Assembly (NCBI RefSeq): GCF_016862375.1
Contig: NZ_BOMV01000113.1
Coordinates: 1-47,921 of the forward strand
DNA from: Paractinoplanes rishiriensis
Lineage (GTDB): Bacteria > Actinomycetota > Actinomycetes > Mycobacteriales > Micromonosporaceae
DNA length: 47,921 bases
Direction of reading: 5' to 3'
Part shown: one piece after another, positions 7,831 through 16,289 of the stretch
Layout: every line of letters begins with the position of its first letter
Numbering within the stretch: the stretch's first letter is position 1
Made by a program: the position numbers and the translations under genes
Notes under the pieces: model-generated
The model's database searches: none
What the model was told of the DNA's origin: nothing
The model's input: the letters and a program-made list of their open reading frames with translations, nothing else

Positions 7831-8679
7831 TCAGTCGCCGGGGCGGGGGTGGATGACGGCCCAGACGATCTTGCCGCCGGGGGTGGGTAGGGCACCCCAG
7901 GTGTCGGCACCGGCGTGCACGATGCCCAGCCCCGTCTCCGGCGGGGCCGACAGTGGTGACCTGGCCGAACGGTGTGGCTGTCGTAGGTAGGGCAGGTGGG
8001 TGACGCCGTCGCGTACCGCGAGGTGCAGTCCGCTGCCGCGTGGCGACACACTGGCGTGGATGTCGGTGCCGGCGTGCTCGACGGCGTTGCCGACGAGTTC
8101 GGACATGACCAGCTTTGCCCGCATCAGCAGCGACGGCGGCAGCTGCCAGGTGTCGCCTGCCTGGGTGACGAGGTCGCGGGCCACGGCGGCAGACTGCGGG
8201 TGTGGGGGCAGGTCGGTGTGCAGCCGTGGCGCCGGCGGTAACCGGCGGATGACGCAGGTGCGGGCTTCGGCCATGGTGGCGAACAGCGGCAGGTGCCGTG
8301 CGGCGGCGACCTGACGCAGTCGGCGGTTCAGGGCGGTGGCGGTGGGCAGGCACACCGCGAACGGCATACAGGGGTGCAGCAGGCTCACGGCGCGCCGGGC
8401 TGCCAGCCACAGCGGCAGGCTGGCGGCGTCGGGGTCACCGAGGTCGTGCAGGTCGGTGATGACGGCGGCCGGTGGCTCGGCCAGACACTTCCCGATCGCC
8501 GCGGACACGTCGGCGCCGAGGCCGCGTGCCCAGCGGCCGTGCACGGCGATCTCCACCAGCGTGGTGTCGAAATCGGCGGTCACTGTGACCGGTGGCGCGC
8601 CGGCGCCCGGTTGTGGGGCGGTGAACAGGTACGGCGGCGGGGTGGGCGTGATGGTGAGGTTGCGGCTGACTGTACTCAT
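7831..8679 (-). CDS. STAS-like and HATPase (RsbW-type) fusion, anti-sigma-kinase-like
   Basis: 282-residue soluble protein. Residues about 30-140 form an antagonist-like STAS fold (VEIAVHGRWARGLGADVSAA, VITDLHDLGDPDAASLPLWL). Residues about 160-280 form a GHKL-type ATP-binding domain with N-box SELVGNAVEHAG (194-205), a short G1-like VRDG (222-225) and G2-like ETGLGIVHAGADTWG (248-262). In the RsbW family such domains phosphorylate STAS antagonists or sequester sigma factors. The fusion suggests a switch held in one chain. The frame is open to 8979, but the upstream 100 residues are Arg/Pro-rich. The ATG at 8679 is preferred because STAS-like sequence follows soon after it. Confidence 0.8.
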   Translation of the reverse strand: MSTVSRNLTITPTPPPYLFTAPQPGAGAPPVTVTADFDTTLVEIAVHGRWARGLGADVSAAIGKCLAEPPAAVITDLHDLGDPDAASLPLWLAARRAVSLLHPCMPFAVCLPTATALNRRLRQVAAARHLPLFATMAEARTCVIRRLPPAPRLHTDLPPHPQSAAVARDLVTQAGDTWQLPPSLLMRAKLVMSELVGNAVEHAGTDIHASVSPRGSGLHLAVRDGVTHLPYLRQPHRSARSPLSAPPETGLGIVHAGADTWGALPTPGGKIVWAVIHPRPGD

Positions 8680-9423
8680 CGGACGGCCGGTTCGCTGCGG
8701 GAACACCGGCGGCCGCCCTGGGCGCCGGTATCGGCGGGCCCGACGCTCTGGCGGCGGTCTCGCGGCAGGCGCTGGCCCACGCGGACGGGACAGGATTCGA
8801 TGATCAAGGCTGCTCCCAGGAACGTGCCGGATGAGGCACCACCGGGGTCTGGGGCAGCGGACGGCGACGGGCACAGCGGTCACCGCCGCCGTTAAGGGTA
8901 GCGGCAGCGGCCCGCTTTCGCCGGAGGTGACCTCGTCCGGGGGATATCCGGGCGGCGCCGCTGGTCTGCACACCGACATGCCAGGTCAAGATCCCAGCCG
9001 CCACCGTGACCACGGCTGCGTCGGTGCAGTCCCCTCCAGGCAGCGCACACGGTCAGCGGGTGTCCCGGCCGAGCAACGAGAATCGCCGGTTTCCGTCGCC
9101 GCGTCGACCGTCGCCGGAGGGCGCCTCTTTCGTGGAGCTGGGGCGGGATGTCATATTTGCGGAGATTGCGGATTGCCGGCGGGGGTAGCGTGCAGACAAT
9201 CCGCTGGGAGGCGGGGGACTCCCTGTCTCGGTGGGATGCCGGCGTCGGTGGTGCCGGGTCTGACCCGTCACGGCGGTGCCCAGGCGGATGCGAGGCCCCA
9301 CCCATGAACAGCGGACGCTACTGTCCCCGGAGATCGTCAGCCGGCAGCTGCAAAGTCGACGGTGGACATCGGGACCGCCTTGGTGGGCCCCCGGGCCCGA
9401 TGTCGCCGGGTTGGGTCGGGCGG
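8680..9423. other. Gene-poor stretch before an IS remnant
   Basis: About 740 bases upstream of the STAS-HATPase gene. Frames on both strands translate to Pro/Arg/Gly-rich sequence without recognisable domains. The distal part may be decayed transposase sequence belonging to the ISKra4-like remnant that becomes readable from about 9424, but nothing in it can be assigned. Confidence 0.4.
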
Positions 9424-9782
9424 GCAAGGACGCTGACCATCCATCATCAGATCCTCGCCCAGGACGGCACCACGGCACCCGGGCTGAAACGCTGCATCGA
9501 CTACCTCACCGCGAAGCAGCCCTATCTGATCTACCGCATCGCGCTGGCCATGGGCTGGCCCATCGCCACCGGCGTGATCGAGGGGACATGCCGCTATCTG
9601 GTGAAGGATCGCCTGGCGATCACCGCGCTCGCTGGAGCCTGCCCAGCGCCGAAGCCGTGCTCCTACTCCGTGCCGTAATCACGAACGGCGATTTCCCCGC
9701 CTACTGGAAATTTCATGTCCAGCAGGAACACCAACGCACCCACAACAGCCGCTACCAGGACCAATACGACCTGGCCGCCTGA
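9424..9782 (+). pseudogene. ISKra4-family transposase, C-terminal remnant with frameshift
   Basis: The readable words CIDYLTAKQPYLIYRIALAM, GWPIATGVIEGTCRYLVKDR and, after a frameshift near 9630, AEAVLLLRAVITNGDFPAYW followed by HVQQEHQRTHNSRYQDQYDL are the C-terminal signature of ISKra4-type DDE transposases (family normally KGWPIATGVIEGACRHLVKDR, GARW, NGDF..YW, EH.R.H.SRY). The first roughly two thirds of the protein and both element ends are missing. This is a dead fragment left by an old insertion between the two regulatory gene groups. Confidence 0.75.
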
Positions 9783-10272
9783 CCGAGATCGAGAAAGTCA
9801 CTCAGAGAGAAACGCACCCTCACGCCGCCCAGCCATCAGGCCAGACGGCGTGTCACCCAACACCGCGAACGTTCGTGGTCAGGGCACTAGCCACCGGTTG
9901 AGTGGAGGGTCGAAGCCCCGAACTCAGGCCGAACGAACCGCGTCCCCCTCGTCCGCGGCTGGTGACACGTTTTACCGACACCCCGACAGGCATGACGATG
10001 CTGCTGGATCGTGAAGGTGGTGTCCCGGTCATTGCCTGCACACCGGCGACACTTGTCAAGGGTCATCAGGGCGAAGCACTACGCGAAGAGGACGTCACCC
10101 GGGGCGCCAAGCGATGCATTTGGCGAGCCTGTCGACCGCCGGCGGGCAACGCGAACATGGCGCATGTATCGCAGGATCGATCGATACCCGTTACCCTGGA
10201 TGGACGCCCCGAGTGTGGGGCAATGTTGCCCCGGTCCCCGGCGACGTCACTACGTCACCATGGGGCGCCGAC
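9783..10272. other. Intergenic region upstream of a STAS gene
   Basis: About 490 bases between the transposase remnant and the STAS gene at 10273. The frame of the STAS gene is open upstream to 10114, but that leader has no domain likeness. Bases about 10180-10260 are less GC-rich and could hold the promoter. No tRNA or repeat seen. Confidence 0.4.
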
Positions 10273-10707
10273 ATGAACGACAGAGGTCACGGCACTTTCT
10301 CCGTCACGGTGTTGTCACCGGACGGCGGGAACTGGGCGCAGGTGTGCGTTGCCGGCCAGATCGACCTGGCCGCAGCAACGGAACTGGCTGCCACGATCGA
10401 TCTGCTGAGAAAGTCGCCTGCGAGATTCGTCTTCGTTGACGTGGCGGCGGTCACCTTCGCCGATGTGACGCTACCGGATTTCTGTCTGCTCCTGCGGGCC
10501 GCTCTCCCGGGATGGTCGGCGCCGTTCATCTGCCGTCCAGGACCGATGACCAGGCAAATCCTTGAAGACGCCGGAGTCTGCGACGTTCTCGCCGTCCGCG
10601 ATGACCTGCCTTTGCTGGATGTCTCGGGCGCCGCACTGCGGACCGGCCGGTATCGCCGGGATAGCCGGCCGGCGCTGAGGATGCGCACTCGTTTTTCGGT
10701 CCGGTGA
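10273..10707 (+). CDS. STAS domain protein, paralogue of the 5037-5420 gene
   Basis: 144-residue protein with a STAS core at about residues 8-110: VCVAGQIDLAAATELAATID, then VFVDVAAVTFADVTLPDFCL and ICRPGPMTRQILEDAGVCDV. The last segment pairs it with the STAS gene at 5037. The usual phospho-acceptor position falls in FADVTLPDF, where Thr is the only hydroxyl residue and its alignment is uncertain. The ATG at 10273 (MNDRGHG) directly precedes the first strand and is chosen over the open frame from 10114. It is followed after 69 bases by the gene at 10777 on the same strand. Expected role: partner-switching regulator of a sigma factor or of a GHKL protein. Confidence 0.78.
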   Translation: MNDRGHGTFSVTVLSPDGGNWAQVCVAGQIDLAAATELAATIDLLRKSPARFVFVDVAAVTFADVTLPDFCLLLRAALPGWSAPFICRPGPMTRQILEDAGVCDVLAVRDDLPLLDVSGAALRTGRYRRDSRPALRMRTRFSVR

Positions 10708-10776
10708 GACTTCCTCGCTCGCCGTGGATCCGGCGACAAACCACCCATCAGCCAGATTCGACGCCAGGGGTTCGCC

Positions 10777-11286
10777 ATGGTCGACACCGTCCTGCCCTCG
10801 GAAGTTCTCACCAAGCTGCCGTGGGACGCCAGAAGTTCCCGCGAGCAGTACGCGCATGCCATGTGCTGTCACCACGCTCCCGCGCTGCTCACCATGGCAG
10901 CGATAATTCTCGACGACACCGATCGGGCCTGTGACGACGACACCGATCGGGCCTGTGACATCGTCGCCGCCGCGATTTGCGCAGCGTACGGCGAAGGGTC
11001 GGAGTTCGACCTCGGTCAGATGCGGGTGCGGCTGGCCCGTTCCGTCTACCGCCGGTGCCTAGGCCATCTGGCGTTCACCGAACGCTATCCACAACCTGAC
11101 CGACCGCGCCGCGATCTTCGTCCCCGGACGCTCTTCGACGACCTCACGAGCAGTCAGCGGGCAATTTTGGCGTTGGTCATTTTCGGTTCCCACGACCTTG
11201 CCGAAACAGCGGCGACCGTGCAGAGGCCGGCGGACGATGTCGTCGACCAGATTCATCAGGTCGCCTGGCGCCGCGATGGTGATTAG
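10777..11286 (+). CDS. Unidentified helical protein, possibly sigma-like or HTH
   Basis: 169-residue soluble protein, not assigned to a family. The C-terminal part (SSQRAILALVIFGSHDLAET, then AATVQRPADDVVDQIH) has the rhythm of a sigma-factor region-4 helix-turn-helix, where a run starting Q-R-x-x-L is followed by an A-x-x-L..P..V-x turn. The resemblance is by eye. Residues about 46-61 hold a perfect duplication of the octet DDTDRACD, caused by a 24-base tandem repeat, inside a helix that otherwise reads AAIILDDTDRACDIVAAAIC. It follows a STAS gene on the same strand, which suits a role in the same regulatory circuit. Confidence 0.5.
   Translation: MVDTVLPSEVLTKLPWDARSSREQYAHAMCCHHAPALLTMAAIILDDTDRACDDDTDRACDIVAAAICAAYGEGSEFDLGQMRVRLARSVYRRCLGHLAFTERYPQPDRPRRDLRPRTLFDDLTSSQRAILALVIFGSHDLAETAATVQRPADDVVDQIHQVAWRRDGD
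10912..10959 (+). repeat. Perfect 24-base tandem duplication inside a gene
   Basis: Two identical 24-base units, at 10912-10935 and 10936-10959, each beginning GACGACACCGATCGGGCCTG. The duplication is in frame and adds eight residues (DDTDRACD) to the protein at 10777-11286. The absence of any difference between units implies a recent event, such as replication slippage. Confidence 0.9.
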
Positions 11287-11475
11287 CCACTCTCCGTGTG
11301 CCGACGTCCAGGCTGCCAGAGACCACACCCCGAGGCGGGCGGCGAGCTCGATCCTTGGGGGCAGGACGAGCCGCCGCCCGCCACCTACCGTCGTCTGGGC
11401 GTGGGCGGACGGGCATTACCCACACCCGCGTGCCGGGAAGGAGCCCTGCATGATCAGCTGGCCCGGTTGCGGCGG

Positions 11476-12072
11476 ATGAGGTCCCATGGCTGGGTACGCA
11501 TCGCCGCGGTGATGGGCGACGTCGCACGGCTGGCCGCCGCCGCGGCGGCCGTAGTGTGCGCCGTCATCGGGCAGTGGGATGATGTCGCGCGTTTTGTGGT
11601 GGTCCTCGGTGTGCTGGTGCTATCCCGCACCGCGAAGCTGCCTCGTCCGTTCGACGCCGCGATGGGCGTCACGCTGGTCATCGCGACGGTCGCCATGCCG
11701 GCGGGCTGGTACGAGACGGTGGCCTGGGCCGATTTGCCGATCCACGGGACCGCGACCGGCGCGATCGCGGCGGTCGTGGTGATGGCCTTGATCCGGGTTG
11801 ACTACCTACCCCCTCTTCAGGGTTCGCTGCTGAGGAGGCGTCGTGCCGCGATAGTCATGTTGGTGGTCATGGTCGGCTTCACCGTCGGCGTGCTCTGGGA
11901 GTTCTGGGAATGGGTGGCTACCCACGTCGCCGGCATCGTGATGGTGGTGGGCTATACCGATACCGTGGCCGACCTGGCGATGGACGGTGCCGGCGCGCTG
12001 CTGGCCGGGCTCGGCGTAGCGGCGTGGGCCAGCCAAGGGCATTCCTCTCAGCAGCCGCCGAGCAGGCCATAG
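11476..12072 (+). CDS. Multi-pass membrane protein, DUF2238-like
   Basis: 198-residue protein with about five to six hydrophobic helices. The C-terminal half contains VGVLWEFWEWVATHVAG, then YTDTVADLAMDGAGALLAGL. This matches the layout of DUF2238-type proteins, in which a W-E-x-x-E-W helix is followed by a D-T-x-x-D-L..D..G-A helix. Earlier, ADLPIHGTATGAIAA provides a loop His. No biochemical function is known to me for that family. The frame is open from 11296, but the leader is Arg/Pro-rich; the ATG at 11476 (MRSHGWVRI), just before the first helix, is preferred. Confidence 0.6.
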   Translation: MRSHGWVRIAAVMGDVARLAAAAAAVVCAVIGQWDDVARFVVVLGVLVLSRTAKLPRPFDAAMGVTLVIATVAMPAGWYETVAWADLPIHGTATGAIAAVVVMALIRVDYLPPLQGSLLRRRRAAIVMLVVMVGFTVGVLWEFWEWVATHVAGIVMVVGYTDTVADLAMDGAGALLAGLGVAAWASQGHSSQQPPSRP

Positions 12073-12481
12073 TGGTCCGGGCTGCACTCTTGATCACTCG
12101 CCGCCCGGCTGCGTACTCCCGGCGGCAGATCCGGCGACGTGGGCGTACGATTGCAGTGTCGCCCGAGCCCCCGGTGGCCGTTGAGCCTTTCGCCGCCGCC
12201 GACATCGACCACCACCTGTAGCCTCTCGGATGCTGACGCTGCCTCGATCGAGCGCAGAGCCCCGGATGTGAAACGCGCTGAGTAGTTGGCGTCGGCGTAT
12301 CGTCGGCGGCCACTCCTTTCCGTGGCTGACGCGTTTGCAAATAGCGGCTAATACGCTTCTCTTGCGCGGGAACGCTGCGAAGTCATGTCGATTTGGTGAC
12401 TTTTTATCAGCGACGTAACTCAATGCGATTAGCGGGAAAGATTCGGTGGTCGATGCGATGTCGCCGTGACAGTATCGGATT
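12073..12481. other. Intergenic region with a lower-GC promoter-like part
   Basis: About 410 bases before the NfeD gene. Bases 12340-12470 are clearly lower in GC than their surroundings (including gactttttatcagcg and caatgcgattagcgggaaag) and probably contain the promoter of the NfeD-SPFH pair. No coding likeness, tRNA or strong hairpin seen. Confidence 0.45.
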
Positions 12482-12931
12482 GTGGATGTGTTTTTGTGGA
12501 TCCTTGTCGCTGCGGTGCTCGCCGTCGCGGAAATCTTCACGGCCACCCTTTTTCTCATCATGTTCTCGGCGGGTGCGCTGGCCGCAGCGGCCGTGGCGGC
12601 GCTCGGTGCGCCCGTGCCGTTGCAGGCTGGTGTGTTCGTTGCGGTGTCGGCGCTGACCATCGTCGCGATCCGGCCTGTCTTGCGTCGTCATCGGAGCAGG
12701 CCGGGTCCGGTCGGGATGGGCGCGGAAACGATGTACGGCGCTGCCGCTGTCGTGGTGGAGCGGGTGGATGCCGGGCATGGCATGGTGAAGATCGACGGCG
12801 AGCTGTGGCAGGCACGTTCTCTCGAGGATTCGGTCACCTATTCCCCCGGTGAGCGGGTCGCCATTGTGGAGATCCGCGGAGGTGTCGCGGTGGTCTGGCA
12901 TGACGGCCTGCCGGAAGCGATAGATCCGTAA
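12482..12931 (+). CDS. NfeD family membrane protein
   Basis: 149-residue protein with two to three N-terminal transmembrane helices (FLWILVAAVLAVAEIFTATL; MFSAGALAAAAVAALGA; AGVFVAVSALTIVAIRPVL) and a C-terminal OB-fold-like domain from about residue 75 (GAAAVVVERVDAGHGMVKID, then GELWQARS and GERVAIVEIRGGVAVV). This is the short NfeD form without the protease domain. NfeD proteins are typically encoded next to SPFH/stomatin proteins and act with them in membrane microdomain quality control; that arrangement is seen here, with the SPFH gene 44 bases downstream. The start is a GTG at 12482. Confidence 0.85.
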   Translation: MDVFLWILVAAVLAVAEIFTATLFLIMFSAGALAAAAVAALGAPVPLQAGVFVAVSALTIVAIRPVLRRHRSRPGPVGMGAETMYGAAAVVVERVDAGHGMVKIDGELWQARSLEDSVTYSPGERVAIVEIRGGVAVVWHDGLPEAIDP

Positions 12932-12975
12932 TCCTGAACCGCGCCGTCAATCTACTAGGAAGGTGGCCCGCGCAG

Positions 12976-14067
12976 ATGGATATCGTCGTTGGTGTCGTCG
13001 TTGCTGTTCTTGTCCTGTCCGCCGTCATCATCATTGTCAAAACTGTCCGGATCGTGCCGCAGCAGCGCATGGACCTGGTCGAGCGTCTGGGCCGCTACAG
13101 GCGATCCCTGAGTCCGGGCCTGAATCTGCTCGTGCCGTTTGTCGACGCCGTGCGCGCCAAGGTGGACATGCGTGAACAGGTGGTCAGTTTCCCGCCCCAG
13201 CCGGTGATCACCTCGGACAACCTGGTGGTCTCCATCGACACGGTGTTGTACTTCCGCGTGGTCGATCCGGTACGGGCCACCTACGAGATCGCCAACTTCC
13301 TGCAGGCCATCGAACAGCTCACGGTCACCACGCTGCGCAACGTGATCGGGTCGCTGGACCTGGAAGGGGCTCTGACCAGCCGCGAGCAGATCAACAGGCA
13401 TCTGTCCGGGGTCCTTGACGACACCACCGGCCGATGGGGCATCAAGGTGACCCGCGTCGAGATCAAGGCCATCGAACCGCCGCCGAGCATCCGCGACTCG
13501 ATGGAGAAGCAGATGCGCGCCGAGCGGGAGCGCCGAGCCACGATCCTCACGGCCGAGGGTCGCAAACAGGCCTCGATCCTGAACGCCGAGGGCGAGAAGC
13601 AGTCGCAAGTGCTGCGCGCCGACGGTGACCGGCAGGCCCGGATCCTCCAGGCCGAGGGTCAGGCCAAGGCAGTCCGGACGGTCTTCAACGCGATCCACGA
13701 GGCGAATCCAAGCCAGAAAGTGCTGGCGTACCAGTACCTGCAATCGCTGCCGGCGATCGCCAACGGCACCGCGAACAAGGTGTGGATCCTGCCGACAGAG
13801 CTGACCAAGGCACTGGAAGGCATCGGCGGTGCGCTCGGTGGGCTGGGCAACATGGTCGGCGACCAGCCGGTATCGGCTGTGGACTCGGCGGCTCTGGAAC
13901 GCGAAGCCGTCGCGGTGGCCGAGGCAGCCGCCGCCGAGGCACAGAAGATCGATGCCGAGGTCCGGGCCGCCGAGGCGGAAGTCTCCGGGCCGGCAGACGG
14001 CCGGTCTGCCAGCCTGCCGGCACTGCAATCGGGAACCGAACTGCGTGTCGGGCCCCAGGGCGGCTGA
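12976..14067 (+). CDS. SPFH/Band-7 (stomatin-like) membrane protein
   Basis: 363-residue protein. An N-terminal transmembrane helix (residues about 2-22, IVVGVVVAVLVLSAVIIIVK) is followed by a Band-7 domain at about 25-190. The domain includes VPQQRMDLVERLGRYRR, the strands of PQPVITSDNLVVSIDTVLYF and DDTTGRWGIKVTRVEIKAIE. A long Ala/Glu-rich coiled coil follows (about 175-235, 295-345), as in oligomeric ring-forming SPFH proteins. It probably assembles with the NfeD protein encoded just upstream. GGAAGG precedes the ATG by about 12 bases. The tail is Ser/Pro-rich. Confidence 0.9.
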   Translation: MDIVVGVVVAVLVLSAVIIIVKTVRIVPQQRMDLVERLGRYRRSLSPGLNLLVPFVDAVRAKVDMREQVVSFPPQPVITSDNLVVSIDTVLYFRVVDPVRATYEIANFLQAIEQLTVTTLRNVIGSLDLEGALTSREQINRHLSGVLDDTTGRWGIKVTRVEIKAIEPPPSIRDSMEKQMRAERERRATILTAEGRKQASILNAEGEKQSQVLRADGDRQARILQAEGQAKAVRTVFNAIHEANPSQKVLAYQYLQSLPAIANGTANKVWILPTELTKALEGIGGALGGLGNMVGDQPVSAVDSAALEREAVAVAEAAAAEAQKIDAEVRAAEAEVSGPADGRSASLPALQSGTELRVGPQGG

Positions 14068-14134
14068 CCATCGACAAGCCCCCGATAGCCCACGGATCTT
14101 TGTCCGGCGCGGTCGTTACTCGCGGCGGTTCTGG

Positions 14135-14656
14135 TCACACGTCGTCGCCCGTGCTGCTGGAGCCGGGGAGTGCTGTGAGATCGCCGGCTTGAGCGGACGC
14201 GATGACGCTGAAGCTGCCGTCGGTCTCCAGCACGACCGCGGCGACCAGAGCGAGGTCGCCGATGCCCTGTGACCGAACGCTCTGCCGGATTTCGCCTTCG
14301 GTGACGCGTTGGGCGCGCATGGCATCGGTGAGCATCGAGCCGTCGCGTAGCAGCACGGTGGGTTCCGACTTGAGCAGCCGGCGCACCGCACCGAAGCGCA
14401 CGGCCAGCCAGGTCATGACCAGTTGCAACACCACGAGCATGACCAGGGCGGCGGCGCCTTCGGCGAGGGAGACGTCCTTCGACAGGAGAATCGTCGCCAG
14501 GGTGGAGCCCAGCGCGACCGTGACGATCAGGTCGAACGCGTTCATCTTCGCCAGCGTGCGCTTACCCGAGACGCGCAGGAAGACGATCAGCAACGGATAG
14601 ACCAGGACAGCGACGAGCAGCACCCGCCACAGGTCGGACCAGCTCTGGAACAGCAT
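14135..14656 (-). CDS. DUF421 (YetF-like) membrane protein
   Basis: 173-residue protein with two to three N-terminal transmembrane helices (RVLLVAVLVYPLLIVFLRVS; AFDLIVTVALGSTLATILLS; LVMLVVLQLVMTWLAVRFG). A soluble domain follows: KSEPTVLLRDGSMLTDAMRA, then RVTEGEIRQSVRSQGIGDLA and VAAVVLETDGSFSVI. The motif RVSGKRTLAKMNAFD is the DUF421 signature. YetF-type proteins are membrane proteins of poorly defined role in stress and sporulation. It converges on the SPFH gene with a 67-base gap. Confidence 0.88.
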   Translation of the reverse strand: MLFQSWSDLWRVLLVAVLVYPLLIVFLRVSGKRTLAKMNAFDLIVTVALGSTLATILLSKDVSLAEGAAALVMLVVLQLVMTWLAVRFGAVRRLLKSEPTVLLRDGSMLTDAMRAQRVTEGEIRQSVRSQGIGDLALVAAVVLETDGSFSVIASAQAGDLTALPGSSSTGDDV

Positions 14657-14838
14657 GTCGATGTCCTACCCGCCCCCTGCTCCTTCACGCCCTTACGCTT
14701 CGGGCGGTATCGGTGCGTCCACCTGTGCCACGGGCAACGGCAGCTGACCACCGGGCCGGCAAGGGCGATTGATGCGACGGGTACGGCAGCCGGAGTCGAT
14801 CCGGCTGCCGGTACCGTGCCGCACCATGGACTGCTCCG

Positions 14839-15561
14839 TTACCGGTGCTCGTCGGACCGGGGGTCCGCCGGTGTCAGCGGTGTCGGTAGAACGCTGGGTG
14901 GGGGCGGTGGTGGTTGTCGGACGAAGTAAGCGCCCAGAGCCGCGGCCAGGGTCGCGAACACGGCGATGGAGTAGATCGCAAGAAGGATCTCCAGGATCCG
15001 GGCGAAGCCGTCGGGCCGTCCGAGGGGTTGTCCGCTGACGGTGGCCAGCACGGCATCGTGCAGCGCAGGACCGTACTGGTCGTAGGAACCGGCGACGTAG
15101 AGCAGCTGGCTGGAGGCCAGCACCACTACGGCTGTCACCGCTGCCAGCCAGGCGATTCGGTCGGACAGCAACCTGCCCGCCGACCGTGACCCGCGCACAG
15201 CGGCCGATACCACAGTGCCGGCACGAGCGAAACGGGCGAACCGTAACAGGCTGAACGCGCGGGCGAAGCGCAGAAACGGGACGGCGAGAAAGAGTAGCTG
15301 CCACCAGTGACGGGACCAGAAGCGGCGCTGGTCGCGGGCGATGTAGGCGCGCAGCACGAACTCGCCGGCGAAGATCGCCCACAGAATCCATCCGGCGACG
15401 GTCAGGACACCGGCCAACGCCGCCTCGTGTGCCAGCAGCTGCCCGAGCACCACGAACAGGAAGATGAGTCCGAGCACGCCCATGGGCCTGTCCAGGCGCC
15501 GGGCAAGTTCTTCGGCCCCGGCCGTGCCGCGGCGCACGGTAGGCGGATGTTTTTCGGTCAT
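14839..15561 (-). CDS. Voltage-gated-channel-like protein without the K+ selectivity filter
   Basis: 240-residue membrane protein with the six-helix plan of small ion channels. The S4-like segment FLRFARAFSLLRFARFARAG (about 96-115) repeats Arg every third or fourth position, as in voltage sensors. It is followed by a helix (IAWLAAVTAVVVLASSQLLY), a pore-loop position and a final helix (ILLAIYSIAVFATLAAALGA). Where K+ channels carry TVGYGD, this protein reads TVSGQPLGRPDG (about 174-185), so the pore helix and loop are in place but the filter is not. It may be a non-selective or proton conductor, a sensor without a pore, or a different transporter. The ATG at 15561 is preferred; the frame is open to 16209 but the upstream part is Arg-rich. 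Confidence 0.7.
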   Translation of the reverse strand: MTEKHPPTVRRGTAGAEELARRLDRPMGVLGLIFLFVVLGQLLAHEAALAGVLTVAGWILWAIFAGEFVLRAYIARDQRRFWSRHWWQLLFLAVPFLRFARAFSLLRFARFARAGTVVSAAVRGSRSAGRLLSDRIAWLAAVTAVVVLASSQLLYVAGSYDQYGPALHDAVLATVSGQPLGRPDGFARILEILLAIYSIAVFATLAAALGAYFVRQPPPPPPSVLPTPLTPADPRSDEHR

Positions 15562-16289
15562 GCTCTCTGCTTCCCGTCGGCATCGGCGTCTCGCCGGCGG
15601 AGATTCCGCCGTACGGTCCATGCGGATCGGCGGCATGGCGCCGACCAGCAGCACGGCGACCAGCGAGCCAGCCGGCACCGCGATCGGTCCACTCCATTGT
15701 GGGGAAGGCCGCCGAGGACTTGGGCTGCTGCTGTCGGTCGTCGTCGGCAGCGTTGACGAATGATCGACGCTGGCTGCGGTGGGACGGTTTCCGGTCCCGC
15801 GTGCCGCCGAATGCGACGAATCTGCCCTGAGATTCGTGGTTCCCGGCGGACAGTCTTTCAATCTCGTTCGGGCCGGTGAACCGGTGTGCCCAGGACCTCG
15901 CTGTGTCGGAAGGTGTTCTTCGCACGTCCGTTTTCGCGGATGGGGATGTCGTCGTTTGGTCGGCGTTGAGCACGAGGCCAAACGTGACCATGGCGAATCG
16001 CAGTACATAGCGGGTTGGCGGCCGTTCGCGACCTTGGTCGCCCGGCGCTGTGGACGCATGGTCCGACGGCGCGGCGTGGTTGCTTGGTTTAGCGGTCCTG
16101 GTGGCGGGAATCCCGTTGTTAGGCGTGATCGCTCACGTCGTTCCATCGCCGGATCGGTACGTGCTTCGTATCGGCGGCGGCTGGCTGCCCGGACCTTGCG
16201 GCCTTCCACGACTCAGTCACGCGGTTCGTGGTTGCGCGTCCGGTGTACCGGACCAGGTGACCGTCGGACCGCCCCTGGAAGGTGTGGTC
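15562..16289. other. Intergenic region, possible short hydrophobic leader frame
   Basis: About 730 bases between the leftward channel-like gene and the rightward desaturase. The desaturase frame is open from 16050 and includes a hydrophobic run (AWLLGLAVLVAGIPLLGVIA) at about 16074-16133, but there is no ribosome-binding site there and the following 50 residues have no pattern. This could be a short membrane peptide or a shadow. Otherwise nothing recognised. Confidence 0.35.

Noticed and set aside
12955..14028. Long minus-strand open frame opposite the SPFH gene
   Set aside because: Shadow frame of a well-supported gene; translation is His/Asp/Gly-rich without fold pattern.
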